Shown one piece after another: positions 42,662-50,727 of a stretch of 64,000 bases of DNA (within the stretch, counting starts at the first letter, position 1; each line of letters begins with the position of its first letter). Made by a program: the position numbers and the translations under genes. The notes beneath the pieces are model-generated. The model saw only the letters and a list, made by a program, of their open reading frames with translations. It was not told the DNA's origin and did no database searches. This DNA comes from Selenomonadaceae bacterium (GTDB lineage Bacteria; Bacillota; Negativicutes; Selenomonadales; Selenomonadaceae): NCBI GenBank assembly GCA_030523645.1, contig JAUNIB010000007.1, positions 34,104 through 98,103 of the forward strand, written 5' to 3'.

Positions 42662-43498
42662 TTGTCAACTGAACGAGGGATTGCCGCCGGTGGGCGGCCC
42701 AGCCTGACAAAGAGGCTCTTAAAGGCGCTGGCTGTCACTTTGCTTGCGGCGGCAGCGGCCTTTCTGGCGCTTGAGCAGTATACGCCGGACGGCGTGCCTA
42801 TACTGGAGTACCACAAGGTCAACAATCGGGATAACGATGAATGGACTCTTACCACAGACGATTTTGCGGCGCATCTGGAATATCTGTCGGAGCAGGGATA
42901 CAGCACTATATCTACAGAGCAGTTTGCCCGCTATCAGATTGGAGCCTTCAAGCTGCCGCCCAAGCCGATTATCGTCACCTTTGATGACGGGTACGACGAC
43001 ATGCTGGACAATATGGCACCGATGATGGAAGCGGTGGGCATGCGAAGCACTATCTACATGGTGGTAAACTATGTCGGTCTGCCGCACTATCTGGACTGGT
43101 CAGACCTGAATCGTCTGCGGCGGCGCGGCTTCGAGCTGGGCAGTCATACAGCGAACCATATTCCGGTCACGGATATGGAGCCTCTGCCGGCCTTTGATGA
43201 GGCGAAATACTCCCGCCTCCTGCTCTGGTGGTATGCCAACAAGCGGGTCACCGCCTTCTCCTATCCGGAGGGGAAGTATGATGACCGGATAGTGACCTAT
43301 CTGAAGGAAAACGATTATCTGACAGCCGTCACCGGAGAGACAGGCTACAATACCACGACTACCAGCCCCTATCATCTCCGGAGGGTGAACATTACCAGAC
43401 CGGCAAAGTACCTGCCAAGTACCGCCGGACTGCGGATTCGCTTGGCCAGAGCAAAGATTTGGCACATTTTTGGCTGGGATATTGGTGAGGAAAGATAA
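42662..43498 (+). CDS. Membrane-anchored polysaccharide deacetylase
   Basis: A 278-residue NodB-homology (CE4) deacetylase. One N-terminal transmembrane anchor at about 19-41 puts the catalytic domain outside. TFDDGYDD (106-113; catalytic and metal Asp) and SHTANH (161-166; metal His) are intact. It probably removes acetyl groups from cell surface glycan. TTG at 42662 is the start, with AGGAG upstream. The last base overlaps the next start, so translation may be coupled. Confidence 0.9.
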   Translation: MSTERGIAAGGRPSLTKRLLKALAVTLLAAAAAFLALEQYTPDGVPILEYHKVNNRDNDEWTLTTDDFAAHLEYLSEQGYSTISTEQFARYQIGAFKLPPKPIIVTFDDGYDDMLDNMAPMMEAVGMRSTIYMVVNYVGLPHYLDWSDLNRLRRRGFELGSHTANHIPVTDMEPLPAFDEAKYSRLLLWWYANKRVTAFSYPEGKYDDRIVTYLKENDYLTAVTGETGYNTTTTSPYHLRRVNITRPAKYLPSTAGLRIRLARAKIWHIFGWDIGEER

Positions 43499-45162
43499 TG
43501 GTCAGAAATCTTTTGAGAAAAAAGGCAAAGAAGATAGCGGCTGCGCTATCGTCAATGGTACTGCTGGGGGTCTGCCCCTTTGCTCCGGCGTCTCCGGCCG
43601 AGGCGGTCACCATCGTCCATGATCGGCCTCATCAGCGGGGCAGCGGAGAGTTCTACCGGAATACGGATCCCGGTCATCGCCCGTTCTCTGACCGGTATGG
43701 GGAGAGCCTGCCGGAGGAGGAGCCTGATACCGGGGCGCTGATTCCCGGCAGTAATCCTGCTCCGGAAGGAGAGGAGCAAACCGCGGAAGCGGTACAGGAA
43801 CCGGCAGTACAGGAGCCGGTGAAAACCGAGCCTCAGCCGGAGGAGACTCCGCAGGAGAATCAAGAGGTGACCGTCACAGCGCCGGAGACTGAGGCTCCCG
43901 CGGAAAAAGAGTCACGGAAAGAGAAGAAGAAAAAGGCAAAGGCTGCCAAGGCTGAGGAAGCAGCGGCGAAGGCGGCGAAGGAAGAAGAAATGTCTCTGCT
44001 GACAAAAATAGAAGCAGCCGTGGAAGCACTGAAGAAGCCGGCGGCAGTGTCTGACCAGCCAAAGCAGCCGGAGCCGCCGAAGAGAATAGCGGCGGTAGCG
44101 AAGCCTCAGGAAATGACTCCGTGGCCCATGAAGACTCAGGACATCGGCGGCACATTGCTGCTGTCCGACAATCCGGAGTATGTGGAGAAGACCGGTATCT
44201 ACTATACCGAGCAGGTAAAGGGTGATGTCCGGGCCCTTAACTATCAGGTAAACAGCACGAAAAGAAATCTTAGGACAGCCATCGTTCTGGAGAACAAAGG
44301 AGAATCCCACGCCGTCGTCCATGTGAACAGAGTCGGCATATCCGAGCCGTCGTCGGACTATCTGGCGGTGGGCAAGGCAACCCAGCTGGCCTATTTCGGT
44401 AAGCAGACGGCGAGGGTATTCATCATTGCTCCCGGTGAGCGGAAGGTACTCTGCCCGGAGCAGGCGAAACAGCTTATGAAGCCGGGAGCGCTGGCCTACG
44501 GCTGTATCGACTTCACCGTCAACAACCCGGTTATTGCCGCCATGGTGGTTTATGACGCCAAGGAAAATCCTCTGACCTTCCTTGACGATGCACCGATAAT
44601 CAAGGCAACGGACAATCAGCTCAGAGGCAGCTTCACCGGAATGAACAGACTCATGACCGGTGCGAAGGAATACCGGCCCGGCCGTGACGGAGTGGTGTAC
44701 TTCTATATAGGCGACGGAGAGTCCGATCAATTCCGCAGCGGAATTGATGCCACGGACGGTACGATAATGACCAATACCGGCAACTACGGAATAATCTACA
44801 ACATTACCATTCCCTGTCGGCGGGGCGGCTTCCGGGCATATCTTGCGCCTCGCGGCGGAGTCTATGCCGGAGCCGTAAATATCGAAACCGACGGCGGCAG
44901 CGGGACACCGCAGCTGGTGGAAACACCGAAATGCTCCGGCTGGGATTTCGGTGTGGCCGGGCTGCCGGACAGCTCATTTACTGACAAAAAGGGAAACTGT
45001 CTGCTGACGCCGGAAGATGAAGTAACGCCGCTGGGATACTTCGAGCCGAAGGGTGAGCTGAGGCTGGAGCTGTCGCCTCCCGGAGCATCTAATCTGCCGA
45101 TTAGGATAATTTTAGTCCCCGACGGTCTTGAACCCCTTGCGTCAGACGCAAAAAGAGGGTAA
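43498..45162 (+). CDS. Secreted protein of unknown function with charged linker
   Basis: A 554-residue exported protein I do not recognise. Signal peptide at 1-36 (ends SPAEA). Residues 70-205 are Glu/Pro/Lys/Ala rich with a run of lysines, and look disordered or coiled. Residues 205-550 are a folded, beta-rich domain with many Gly and Tyr. ATG overlaps the deacetylase stop by one base, so the pair is likely coupled and both act at the cell envelope. The SCIFF promoter lies in its last codons. Confidence 0.68.
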   Translation: MVRNLLRKKAKKIAAALSSMVLLGVCPFAPASPAEAVTIVHDRPHQRGSGEFYRNTDPGHRPFSDRYGESLPEEEPDTGALIPGSNPAPEGEEQTAEAVQEPAVQEPVKTEPQPEETPQENQEVTVTAPETEAPAEKESRKEKKKKAKAAKAEEAAAKAAKEEEMSLLTKIEAAVEALKKPAAVSDQPKQPEPPKRIAAVAKPQEMTPWPMKTQDIGGTLLLSDNPEYVEKTGIYYTEQVKGDVRALNYQVNSTKRNLRTAIVLENKGESHAVVHVNRVGISEPSSDYLAVGKATQLAYFGKQTARVFIIAPGERKVLCPEQAKQLMKPGALAYGCIDFTVNNPVIAAMVVYDAKENPLTFLDDAPIIKATDNQLRGSFTGMNRLMTGAKEYRPGRDGVVYFYIGDGESDQFRSGIDATDGTIMTNTGNYGIIYNITIPCRRGGFRAYLAPRGGVYAGAVNIETDGGSGTPQLVETPKCSGWDFGVAGLPDSSFTDKKGNCLLTPEDEVTPLGYFEPKGELRLELSPPGASNLPIRIILVPDGLEPLASDAKRG

Positions 45163-45165
45163 AAT
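45137..45165 (+). promoter_or_regulatory. Promoter for the SCIFF peptide gene
   Basis: TTGCGT (45137-45142) and TAAAAT (45160-45165), 17 nt apart. The -35 is the left arm of the dyad TTGCGT-CAG-ACGCAA, similar in style to the dyads at 9976 and 38421. Confidence 0.5.
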
Positions 45166-45217
45166 GTAATGAGCTATTCGTAGCTCAAAATAAAAGAGCA
45201 AGAAGGAGGATATGTCC

Positions 45218-45355
45218 ATGAAACACATTAAGACGGTCAACAAGCCGACCCTTCAGAAGACCCTGAAGACCGGCGGCTGCGGCGAATGCCAGGCCTCCTG
45301 CCAGTCGGCCTGCAAGACCTCCTGCACGGTTGGCAACCAGGTTTGCGAGAAGTAA
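45218..45355 (+). CDS. scfA: SCIFF peptide (six cysteines in forty-five residues)
   Basis: A 45-residue precursor peptide with Cys21, 24, 28, 32, 36 and 43, the exact count that names the family. Its partner maturase makes thioether links between cysteines and other residues. The ATG at 45218 has GGAGG 8 nt upstream; an ATG at 45212 is only 2 nt from it. A terminator lies between it and the maturase gene. The mature product's role is unknown. Confidence 0.93.
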   Translation: MKHIKTVNKPTLQKTLKTGGCGECQASCQSACKTSCTVGNQVCEK

Positions 45356-45364
45356 CCAGGGAAG

Positions 45365-45395
45365 TGCTGCTGCCCGCGGGCGGCAGCATTTTTTT
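45365..45395 (+). terminator. Partial terminator between SCIFF peptide and maturase
   Basis: TGCTGCTGCC pairs with GGCGGCAGCA (one G-U) around CGCG, followed by seven T. It should make peptide mRNA exceed maturase mRNA. Confidence 0.85.
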
Positions 45396-45418
45396 GGAAT
45401 TTTGGGGAGAATTTTTTA

Positions 45419-46792
45419 ATGACAGACAAGAAAGAAAAAATTCATAAGTTCCGCCAGGGAGAGGACTTCGTGCTGGTCGATGTGAACAGCGGAGCCGTCC
45501 ATCTGGTAGACGAAATGATTTACGATATTATGGACACCTTTGACGGCACTAATGACGCAGCCGTCATCGAGAGCCTGTCGGGCAAGTATGACAGGGAAGA
45601 ACTGGCCGAGTGCATAGAGGAGCTTCATCAGCTTGTTGACGAGCAGCTTCTCTTCGCTCCGGATATAGATGTACCGCCGGTATTTGCCCAGCACGGTCTG
45701 GTGAAGTCCCTCTGCCTCATGGTAGCCCATGACTGCAACCTCCGCTGCAAGTACTGCTTCGGCGGTACCGGTGAATACTCCGGCGTCCGTCAGCTCATGA
45801 GCGCCGAGACCGGCAAGGCTGCGGTAGACTACATCATCAATCACTGCGGTGCCCGCAAGCACTGTGAGATTGACTTCTTCGGCGGCGAGCCTCTGATGAA
45901 TATGCCCATGATTAAAGAGGTCACGGAGTATGTCCGTCAGCGGGAGAAGGAAACCGGCAAGCAGTTCAAGCTGACCCTCACCACCAACGGTCTCCTGCTG
46001 AACGAGGAGAACCGCAAGTGGCTCAATGACAACAACATCAGCCTCGTCCTCAGTCTGGACGGCCGCAAGGAAGTCCATGACAATATGCGTCCTGATGCCG
46101 GCGGCAACGGTACCTATGACCGCTGCGTCGCAAACTTCAAGAGGATGGTTGATTCCCGTGACGGCAAGGACTACTTCCTCCGGGGTACCTATACAGCGGA
46201 AAATCTTGACTTCACCAAGGATGTTATGTCCATGGCCGATGAAGGCTTCGATGTCCTCAGCGTGGAGCCGGTAGTTCTGAAGGATTCGCCCTTCGGCATT
46301 ACCGAGGAGCATCTGCCCCAGATTTTTGCCGAGTACGACAAGCTCACCGAGGAATACCTGAAGCGCCGGGCAGAGGGGAAGGGCTTCTTCTTCTTCCACT
46401 TCAATATGGATTTGTCCAACGGCCCCTGCGTAGCCAAGCGTCTCGCCGGATGCGGCGCAGGCCACGAGTACTTTGCGGTGGCGGCCAACGGCGACCTCTA
46501 TCCCTGCCATCAGTTTGTCGGCCGCGACGGCTACAAGCTGGGTACGGTCTGGACAGATGTGGAGAACAAGGAGCTGCCGAAGAAATTCCGCAATGCCCAT
46601 GTTCTCAATAAGGAAAAATGCTCCGACTGCTGGGCGCGGTTCTACTGCTCCGGCGGCTGCCATGCCAATGCAGACCTGTTCCACGGCGATATTTACCAGC
46701 CTTACGAAATCGGCTGCGAGCTGCAGAAGAAGCGGCTTGAGTGTGCCATCTATGTTCAGGCGGTTATGAACCGGGAGAAGGAAGAAGCATAA
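45419..46792 (+). CDS. scfB: SCIFF maturase, radical SAM/SPASM thioether-forming enzyme
   Basis: A 457-residue radical SAM enzyme. Residues 1-85 resemble a PqqD-like peptide-recognition domain. The radical SAM cluster motif is CNLRCKYC, Cys106, 110 and 113. The C-terminal SPASM domain has the cysteine set near 400-415 (CSDCWARFYCSGGC) and near 345-360. It joins cysteine sulfur to another residue in the upstream SCIFF peptide. ATG at 45419 follows GGGGAGA. Family pairing with the 45-residue peptide makes the call secure. Confidence 0.93.
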   Translation: MTDKKEKIHKFRQGEDFVLVDVNSGAVHLVDEMIYDIMDTFDGTNDAAVIESLSGKYDREELAECIEELHQLVDEQLLFAPDIDVPPVFAQHGLVKSLCLMVAHDCNLRCKYCFGGTGEYSGVRQLMSAETGKAAVDYIINHCGARKHCEIDFFGGEPLMNMPMIKEVTEYVRQREKETGKQFKLTLTTNGLLLNEENRKWLNDNNISLVLSLDGRKEVHDNMRPDAGGNGTYDRCVANFKRMVDSRDGKDYFLRGTYTAENLDFTKDVMSMADEGFDVLSVEPVVLKDSPFGITEEHLPQIFAEYDKLTEEYLKRRAEGKGFFFFHFNMDLSNGPCVAKRLAGCGAGHEYFAVAANGDLYPCHQFVGRDGYKLGTVWTDVENKELPKKFRNAHVLNKEKCSDCWARFYCSGGCHANADLFHGDIYQPYEIGCELQKKRLECAIYVQAVMNREKEEA

Positions 46793-46861
46793 ATTGCATC
46801 GTAAAACGGATTTGCAGTCGGTGATGTCAGACGGCAGACCTGAGAGAAAGGAAGGAAAGAC

Positions 46862-47314
46862 ATGAACGATTTTTTCAACGAATTTAAGAAATTTGCCCTC
46901 AGAGGCAATGTTTTTGATCTGGCTGTCGGCGTTGTTATCGGTGCCGCTTTCAGCAAGATTGTAACCTGCGTTGTTACCAATATTATTACTCCGGTTATCG
47001 GCTGCTTTGTGGGCGGAACTGATTTCTCGAATCTGTTTATCAATTTGGGAAACAAGCCGGTCACTACTCTGGCTGAGGCACAGGCCAGCAATGTTCCGGT
47101 CATCGCCTACGGTCTCCTGATTAATACCATCATTGAGTTTTTAATCATTGCGCTGGCTGTATTTATCGTTATGAGACAAATCAACCGCATGATGCCGCCT
47201 CCCAAGCCGCCTGTTGAGGCCCGTCGCTGCCCCTACTGCCATGAAATTATTGCAGACGAGGCTACACGCTGCCCCCACTGCACATCTGAGTTAGAAGTAG
47301 AAGAGAAGGAATAA
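46862..47314 (+). CDS. mscL: Large-conductance mechanosensitive channel with C-terminal zinc ribbon
   Basis: A 150-residue MscL. N-terminal FNEFKKFALRGNVFDLAVGVVIGAAF (two parts around 6-30) and two transmembrane helices (about 18-44 and 80-104) are typical; it opens under membrane tension. After Pro-rich 111-118 there is an added zinc ribbon with Cys123, 126, 137 and 140, absent from E. coli MscL, whose C-terminus forms a helical bundle. ATG at 46862 follows GGAAGGAAAG. Threonine deaminase starts 3 nt later. Confidence 0.92.
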   Translation: MNDFFNEFKKFALRGNVFDLAVGVVIGAAFSKIVTCVVTNIITPVIGCFVGGTDFSNLFINLGNKPVTTLAEAQASNVPVIAYGLLINTIIEFLIIALAVFIVMRQINRMMPPPKPPVEARRCPYCHEIIADEATRCPHCTSELEVEEKE

Positions 47315-47317
47315 TTG

Positions 47318-48589
47318 ATGTCTAAAGCAAGAGAAACTAAGACTGAGGAGCAGAAGGTATCCCGCACCGTTGAAGAAATCGTTGCGGAAACCAATATTGC
47401 CGATGTCTATCGTGCCAGTAAGCAGCTGGACGGCGTAGCCCGCAAAACCAGTCTCATCGAGAGCGAGTACTTCTCCGAGCTGTCTGCCAATACTGTCCTG
47501 ATTAAGCCGGAAAACCTTCAGAAGACCGGCTCCTTCAAGCTCCGCGGCGCATACAACTGCATCAGTCAGCTAAGCGAGGAGCAGAAGAAGAAGGGCATTA
47601 TCACCGCCAGTGCCGGCAACCATGCACAGGGCGTAGCCTATGCCGCCCGTGAACTTGGTGTCCACGCTGTCATCTGTATGCCGGCTACCACACCGATACT
47701 GAAGGTAGAGGCCACCCGCTCCTACGGTGTCGAGGTCGTCCTTCACGGCGATACCTTCGACGATGCGGCGGCCAAGGCGCAGGAGTTGAAGGATGAGCAC
47801 GGCTATGTGTATATTCATCCCTTCAATGACCTTGAGGTGCTGCTGGGTCAGGGTACTACCGCCATGGAAATCATTGATGACTGCAAGGATGTGGACTGCA
47901 TCCTCGTACCAATTGGCGGCGGCGGATTTGCTTCCGGTGTTGCTCTTGCGGCGAAGTCACTGAACCCGAATATCCTCGTTTTCGGCGTAGAGCCGGAGGG
48001 TGCTCCCTGCATGAATGAGTCCTTCAAGGCCAACGGCGTCATAAGTCTTGATGCCGTTGATACTGTAGCGGACGGCTGCGCTGTAAAGACCCCCGGCAAT
48101 CTCACTTATGCATTCTGCAAAAAATATCTTGACGGCATTATTACCGTCTCCGAGATGGAGATAATGTCCGCCCTCCTGTCTCTCATCGAGAAGCACAAGC
48201 TCATCGCTGAGGGTGCCGGTGTACTCAGTCTGGCTGCTCTTACGAAGCTACCCTTCAAGGGCAAGAAGGTAGCGGCTATCGTCTCCGGCGGTAATATCGA
48301 CATCTCCACTATTGCGGCACTCATCGACAAGGCGCTCATTGCCCGCGGCCGTGAGTTCTGCTTCAGCGTTCCTCTGCCGGATAAGCCCGGTCAGCTTCTT
48401 GCAGTAGCAAACATCCTTGCTAAGCTGAACGCCAATGTAATCCATCTGGAGCATAATCAGGCAATGGTCACCGACAGCTTCAAGAAGGTAATGCTGGAAG
48501 TCACCGTAGAGACCAACGGCCCCATGCACATCAACAGCATCGTCGAGGCGCTGGAAGCCGAAGGCTACGATGTAACGAAGGTATACTAA
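47318..48589 (+). CDS. ilvA: Threonine ammonia-lyase with C-terminal ACT domain
   Basis: A 423-residue PLP enzyme that deaminates threonine to 2-oxobutyrate. PLP lysine K74 is in KTGSFKLRGAY; a glycine-rich PLP phosphate loop GGGGFASG is near 193-200. Residues about 345-423 are one ACT regulatory domain. It is the short one-ACT form, which may be catabolic or for isoleucine synthesis; tdcB is an equally valid name. ATG at 47318 follows GAAGGA. Confidence 0.9.
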   Translation: MSKARETKTEEQKVSRTVEEIVAETNIADVYRASKQLDGVARKTSLIESEYFSELSANTVLIKPENLQKTGSFKLRGAYNCISQLSEEQKKKGIITASAGNHAQGVAYAARELGVHAVICMPATTPILKVEATRSYGVEVVLHGDTFDDAAAKAQELKDEHGYVYIHPFNDLEVLLGQGTTAMEIIDDCKDVDCILVPIGGGGFASGVALAAKSLNPNILVFGVEPEGAPCMNESFKANGVISLDAVDTVADGCAVKTPGNLTYAFCKKYLDGIITVSEMEIMSALLSLIEKHKLIAEGAGVLSLAALTKLPFKGKKVAAIVSGGNIDISTIAALIDKALIARGREFCFSVPLPDKPGQLLAVANILAKLNANVIHLEHNQAMVTDSFKKVMLEVTVETNGPMHINSIVEALEAEGYDVTKVY

Positions 48590-48606
48590 ACGACATACAT
48601 AAAAAT

Positions 48607-48638
48607 AACAGGACAGTCACATGGCTGCCCTGTTTTTG
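48607..48638 (+). terminator. Terminator after ilvA
   Basis: AACAGGACAG pairs with CTGCCCTGTT (one mismatch) and TTTTT follows. The left arm matches that of the hairpin at 49671. Confidence 0.8.
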
Positions 48639-48659
48639 TGTGTATGAGCGACAAACGGA

Positions 48660-48826
48660 TTTTATAAATGCGGAAATTTGTTGACCTGTGTGATTTCCGA
48701 TTTGCGGAAATCGGAAATTTTTGTGGAGAAATCGGAAATGAAAATTAATTTTTCGGAAATTGATACTGAGGTATGGGGGGAATAAGGGAAAAGAGTTGTT
48801 GAATTATACAACTCTTGTGCTATAAT
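48660..48826 (+). promoter_or_regulatory. Repeat-rich promoter region of the PD-(D/E)XK gene
   Basis: Contains a perfect 11-bp hairpin ATTTCCGATTT-GCGG-AAATCGGAAAT (48693-48718) with T run, several more CGGAAAT copies, and a promoter TTGAAT (48799-48804)-16 nt-TATAAT (48821-48826) with extended -10. A 9-bp inverted repeat AAGAGTTGT-N8-ACAACTCTT (48791-48816) overlies this promoter and could be an operator. Confidence 0.6.
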
Positions 48827-48843
48827 TATGGTGGGTGATAATT

Positions 48844-49653
48844 ATGGATTTTAAGAGCAAATATCCACGAGAATTTGTAGAGCAAATTGAGAAATTTCGC
48901 CTGATAGATGACGATTTTATGAAGGCGTGCTTCAAAGATAATATCCCGGCAGTACAATTGGTGTTGAGGATTATCCTTGGTGATGATAAACTTGTTGTCA
49001 CAGAAGTTCGAACACAGGATGAGTTGAAGAATATTTATGGCAGAAGTGTTTGCCTTGATATTCATGCTATTGATGGGCATGGGCGGCATCATGATATTGA
49101 AATCCAGCGTAGTGATAAGGGAGCATGTGCCCAAAGAGCCCGTTTTAACAGCGCAATAATGGATGCGAATATTCTTCGTGCCGGTGAAGATTTTGAAGAT
49201 TTGCCTGACAGTTGTGTTATAATGATAACAGAGAACGATGTGCTAAAGGGAAATTTGCCCATATATCACATAGACAGATTGGTGAGAGAGACGAAGACAC
49301 CGTTTAATGATGGAGCCAGTCTAATATATGTGAATAGCAGATACCAGGATGATAGCCCTTTGGGGAAGCTGATGAAGGATTTTTACTGTGCTGATGCAAG
49401 AGATATCTATTACCCTGAGTTGGCGGGCAGAGTAGAATTTTTGAAAAATAGTGAAGAAGGAGTGAGTCAGATGTGTGAGGCGATGGAGAAAATTAAAAAC
49501 AGCGGCAAGTTGGAAGGTAAAATAGAGAATATGGTAAACCTTATAAAAAGGGGACTTATAAGTGTGGACACTGCTGTGATGGCTGACCCTGATGTCACAA
49601 GAGATAGGCTTATTCGATATGCAGAGGCGCATGGAGTAGTGCTTCAGGCTTAA
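48844..49653 (+). CDS. PD-(D/E)XK nuclease family transposase-like (Rpn-type) protein
   Basis: A 269-residue protein of the PDDEXK/Rpn group, often labelled putative transposase. N-terminal DDDFMKACFKDN, middle LDIHAIDGHGRHHDIEIQR (D-x-n-E-x-Q nuclease core near 77-95), and ALIMDANIL-type region are as in the family. These proteins may promote recombination through DNA cleavage. ATG at 48844 has GGTGGG upstream; GTG at 48835 is possible. AT-rich, with similar hairpins at both ends of its locus. Confidence 0.83.
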   Translation: MDFKSKYPREFVEQIEKFRLIDDDFMKACFKDNIPAVQLVLRIILGDDKLVVTEVRTQDELKNIYGRSVCLDIHAIDGHGRHHDIEIQRSDKGACAQRARFNSAIMDANILRAGEDFEDLPDSCVIMITENDVLKGNLPIYHIDRLVRETKTPFNDGASLIYVNSRYQDDSPLGKLMKDFYCADARDIYYPELAGRVEFLKNSEEGVSQMCEAMEKIKNSGKLEGKIENMVNLIKRGLISVDTAVMADPDVTRDRLIRYAEAHGVVLQA

Positions 49654-49670
49654 TGGTATGCAATAAAACA

Positions 49671-49716
49671 AACAGGACAGTCATACGGCTATCAGCCAAT
49701 GACCGTCCTGTTTTTG
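49671..49716 (+). terminator. Terminator after the PD-(D/E)XK gene
   Basis: AACAGGACAGTCAT pairs with ATGACCGTCCTGTT (one mismatch), then TTTTT. Convergent with the integrase on the minus strand. Confidence 0.82.
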
Positions 49717-49726
49717 CTTATTAGAT

Positions 49727-50719
49727 TTACTTGAACATCTTATCCAGCGGGTTGTCCTTGAAGAGCTTGCCCTGCTCGATATAGCGGTGAACCATCTTCT
49801 CGGACTTGTGTCTGGTCTGCTTCATGATGCCGAGGGTAGTGACATCATGCTGGGCGGCGCTGGTGGCGAAGCCGCGGCGGAGGCTGTGACCGGAGAATTC
49901 CTTGGGGTCGAGTCCTGCCTTCTCCACATATTCCTTGACGATATTGGCCACGGATTTATCCGAGAGGGCTCCGCTGCGTAGACTGCCGTTCTTGGTGAAG
50001 CCGTGGAAGAGGGGACCGGACTCCAGCCCGGCGGCGTCAATCCATGCTTTCACCGCCCGGACAGGGCAGATCTCCGGCTCCGGAGCGAAAGGGATGGCAA
50101 TGGTAGAGCCTTGACCGGTCTGGTCGCCCTTGGCCCGGGGAATGAATACAATGAGTCCCTGGGGGGTGAAGGTCAGGTCTTCGATGGTGACAGCCACCAG
50201 CTCGGAGCGGCGGAAGGCACCGGCAAAGCCAAGCCATAGGAGCGCTCTGTCCCGCAGATGAGGCAGGTCGTCAAAGCCGCGGAAGCACTGTGCCAGCAGC
50301 TTGATTGTCTCCAGCAGGATAGGCTGCTTTCCCTTCTGAAAGGTTCCCTTCTCCCGGCGGATGGAGCGCATGGCTGCCGAAACAAGGCCGGACTTGGCGG
50401 GATTAAACTCCCGGTCGTAGCCGGCGGAGATATGATTTTCGCTGATTGCGGTTATACGGCGGGCCACGGTGTTGGCCTTGGCATTGTCTGCCAGGTCATT
50501 GATATAGTTGACGATGGTTTCCGGCGTGGTAGGCAGGGTAGGAGCATCCTTTGCCTTGCACCAGTCGCAGAAATCCCGCCAGTCGGCACTGTATGCCTTG
50601 ATGGTATTTTCCGCCCGGTAGCTCTCCATACGGAGACGGCTTTTCTCGGTAAGGGCGGCGTTGCTCTCGATTACGGAGCTGTTCTGTATCTGGAAGGAAG
50701 GGTCGTAGTTTTTATCCAT
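49727..50719 (-). CDS. Tyrosine recombinase (phage integrase family)
   Basis: A 330-residue site-specific recombinase. An N-terminal SAM-like DNA-binding domain spans about 25-120, and the catalytic domain holds Arg170, Lys197, His278, Arg281 (HSLRR), His304 and nucleophile Tyr313. The full set is present. It starts at 50719, 8 nt after the histidine kinase stop, so the two are probably co-transcribed. No integrated phage genes flank it. Its role might be local inversion or mobile-element integration; no target repeats were recognised. Confidence 0.88.
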   Translation of the reverse strand: MDKNYDPSFQIQNSSVIESNAALTEKSRLRMESYRAENTIKAYSADWRDFCDWCKAKDAPTLPTTPETIVNYINDLADNAKANTVARRITAISENHISAGYDREFNPAKSGLVSAAMRSIRREKGTFQKGKQPILLETIKLLAQCFRGFDDLPHLRDRALLWLGFAGAFRRSELVAVTIEDLTFTPQGLIVFIPRAKGDQTGQGSTIAIPFAPEPEICPVRAVKAWIDAAGLESGPLFHGFTKNGSLRSGALSDKSVANIVKEYVEKAGLDPKEFSGHSLRRGFATSAAQHDVTTLGIMKQTRHKSEKMVHRYIEQGKLFKDNPLDKMFK

Positions 50720-50727
50720 AGTGAAGA

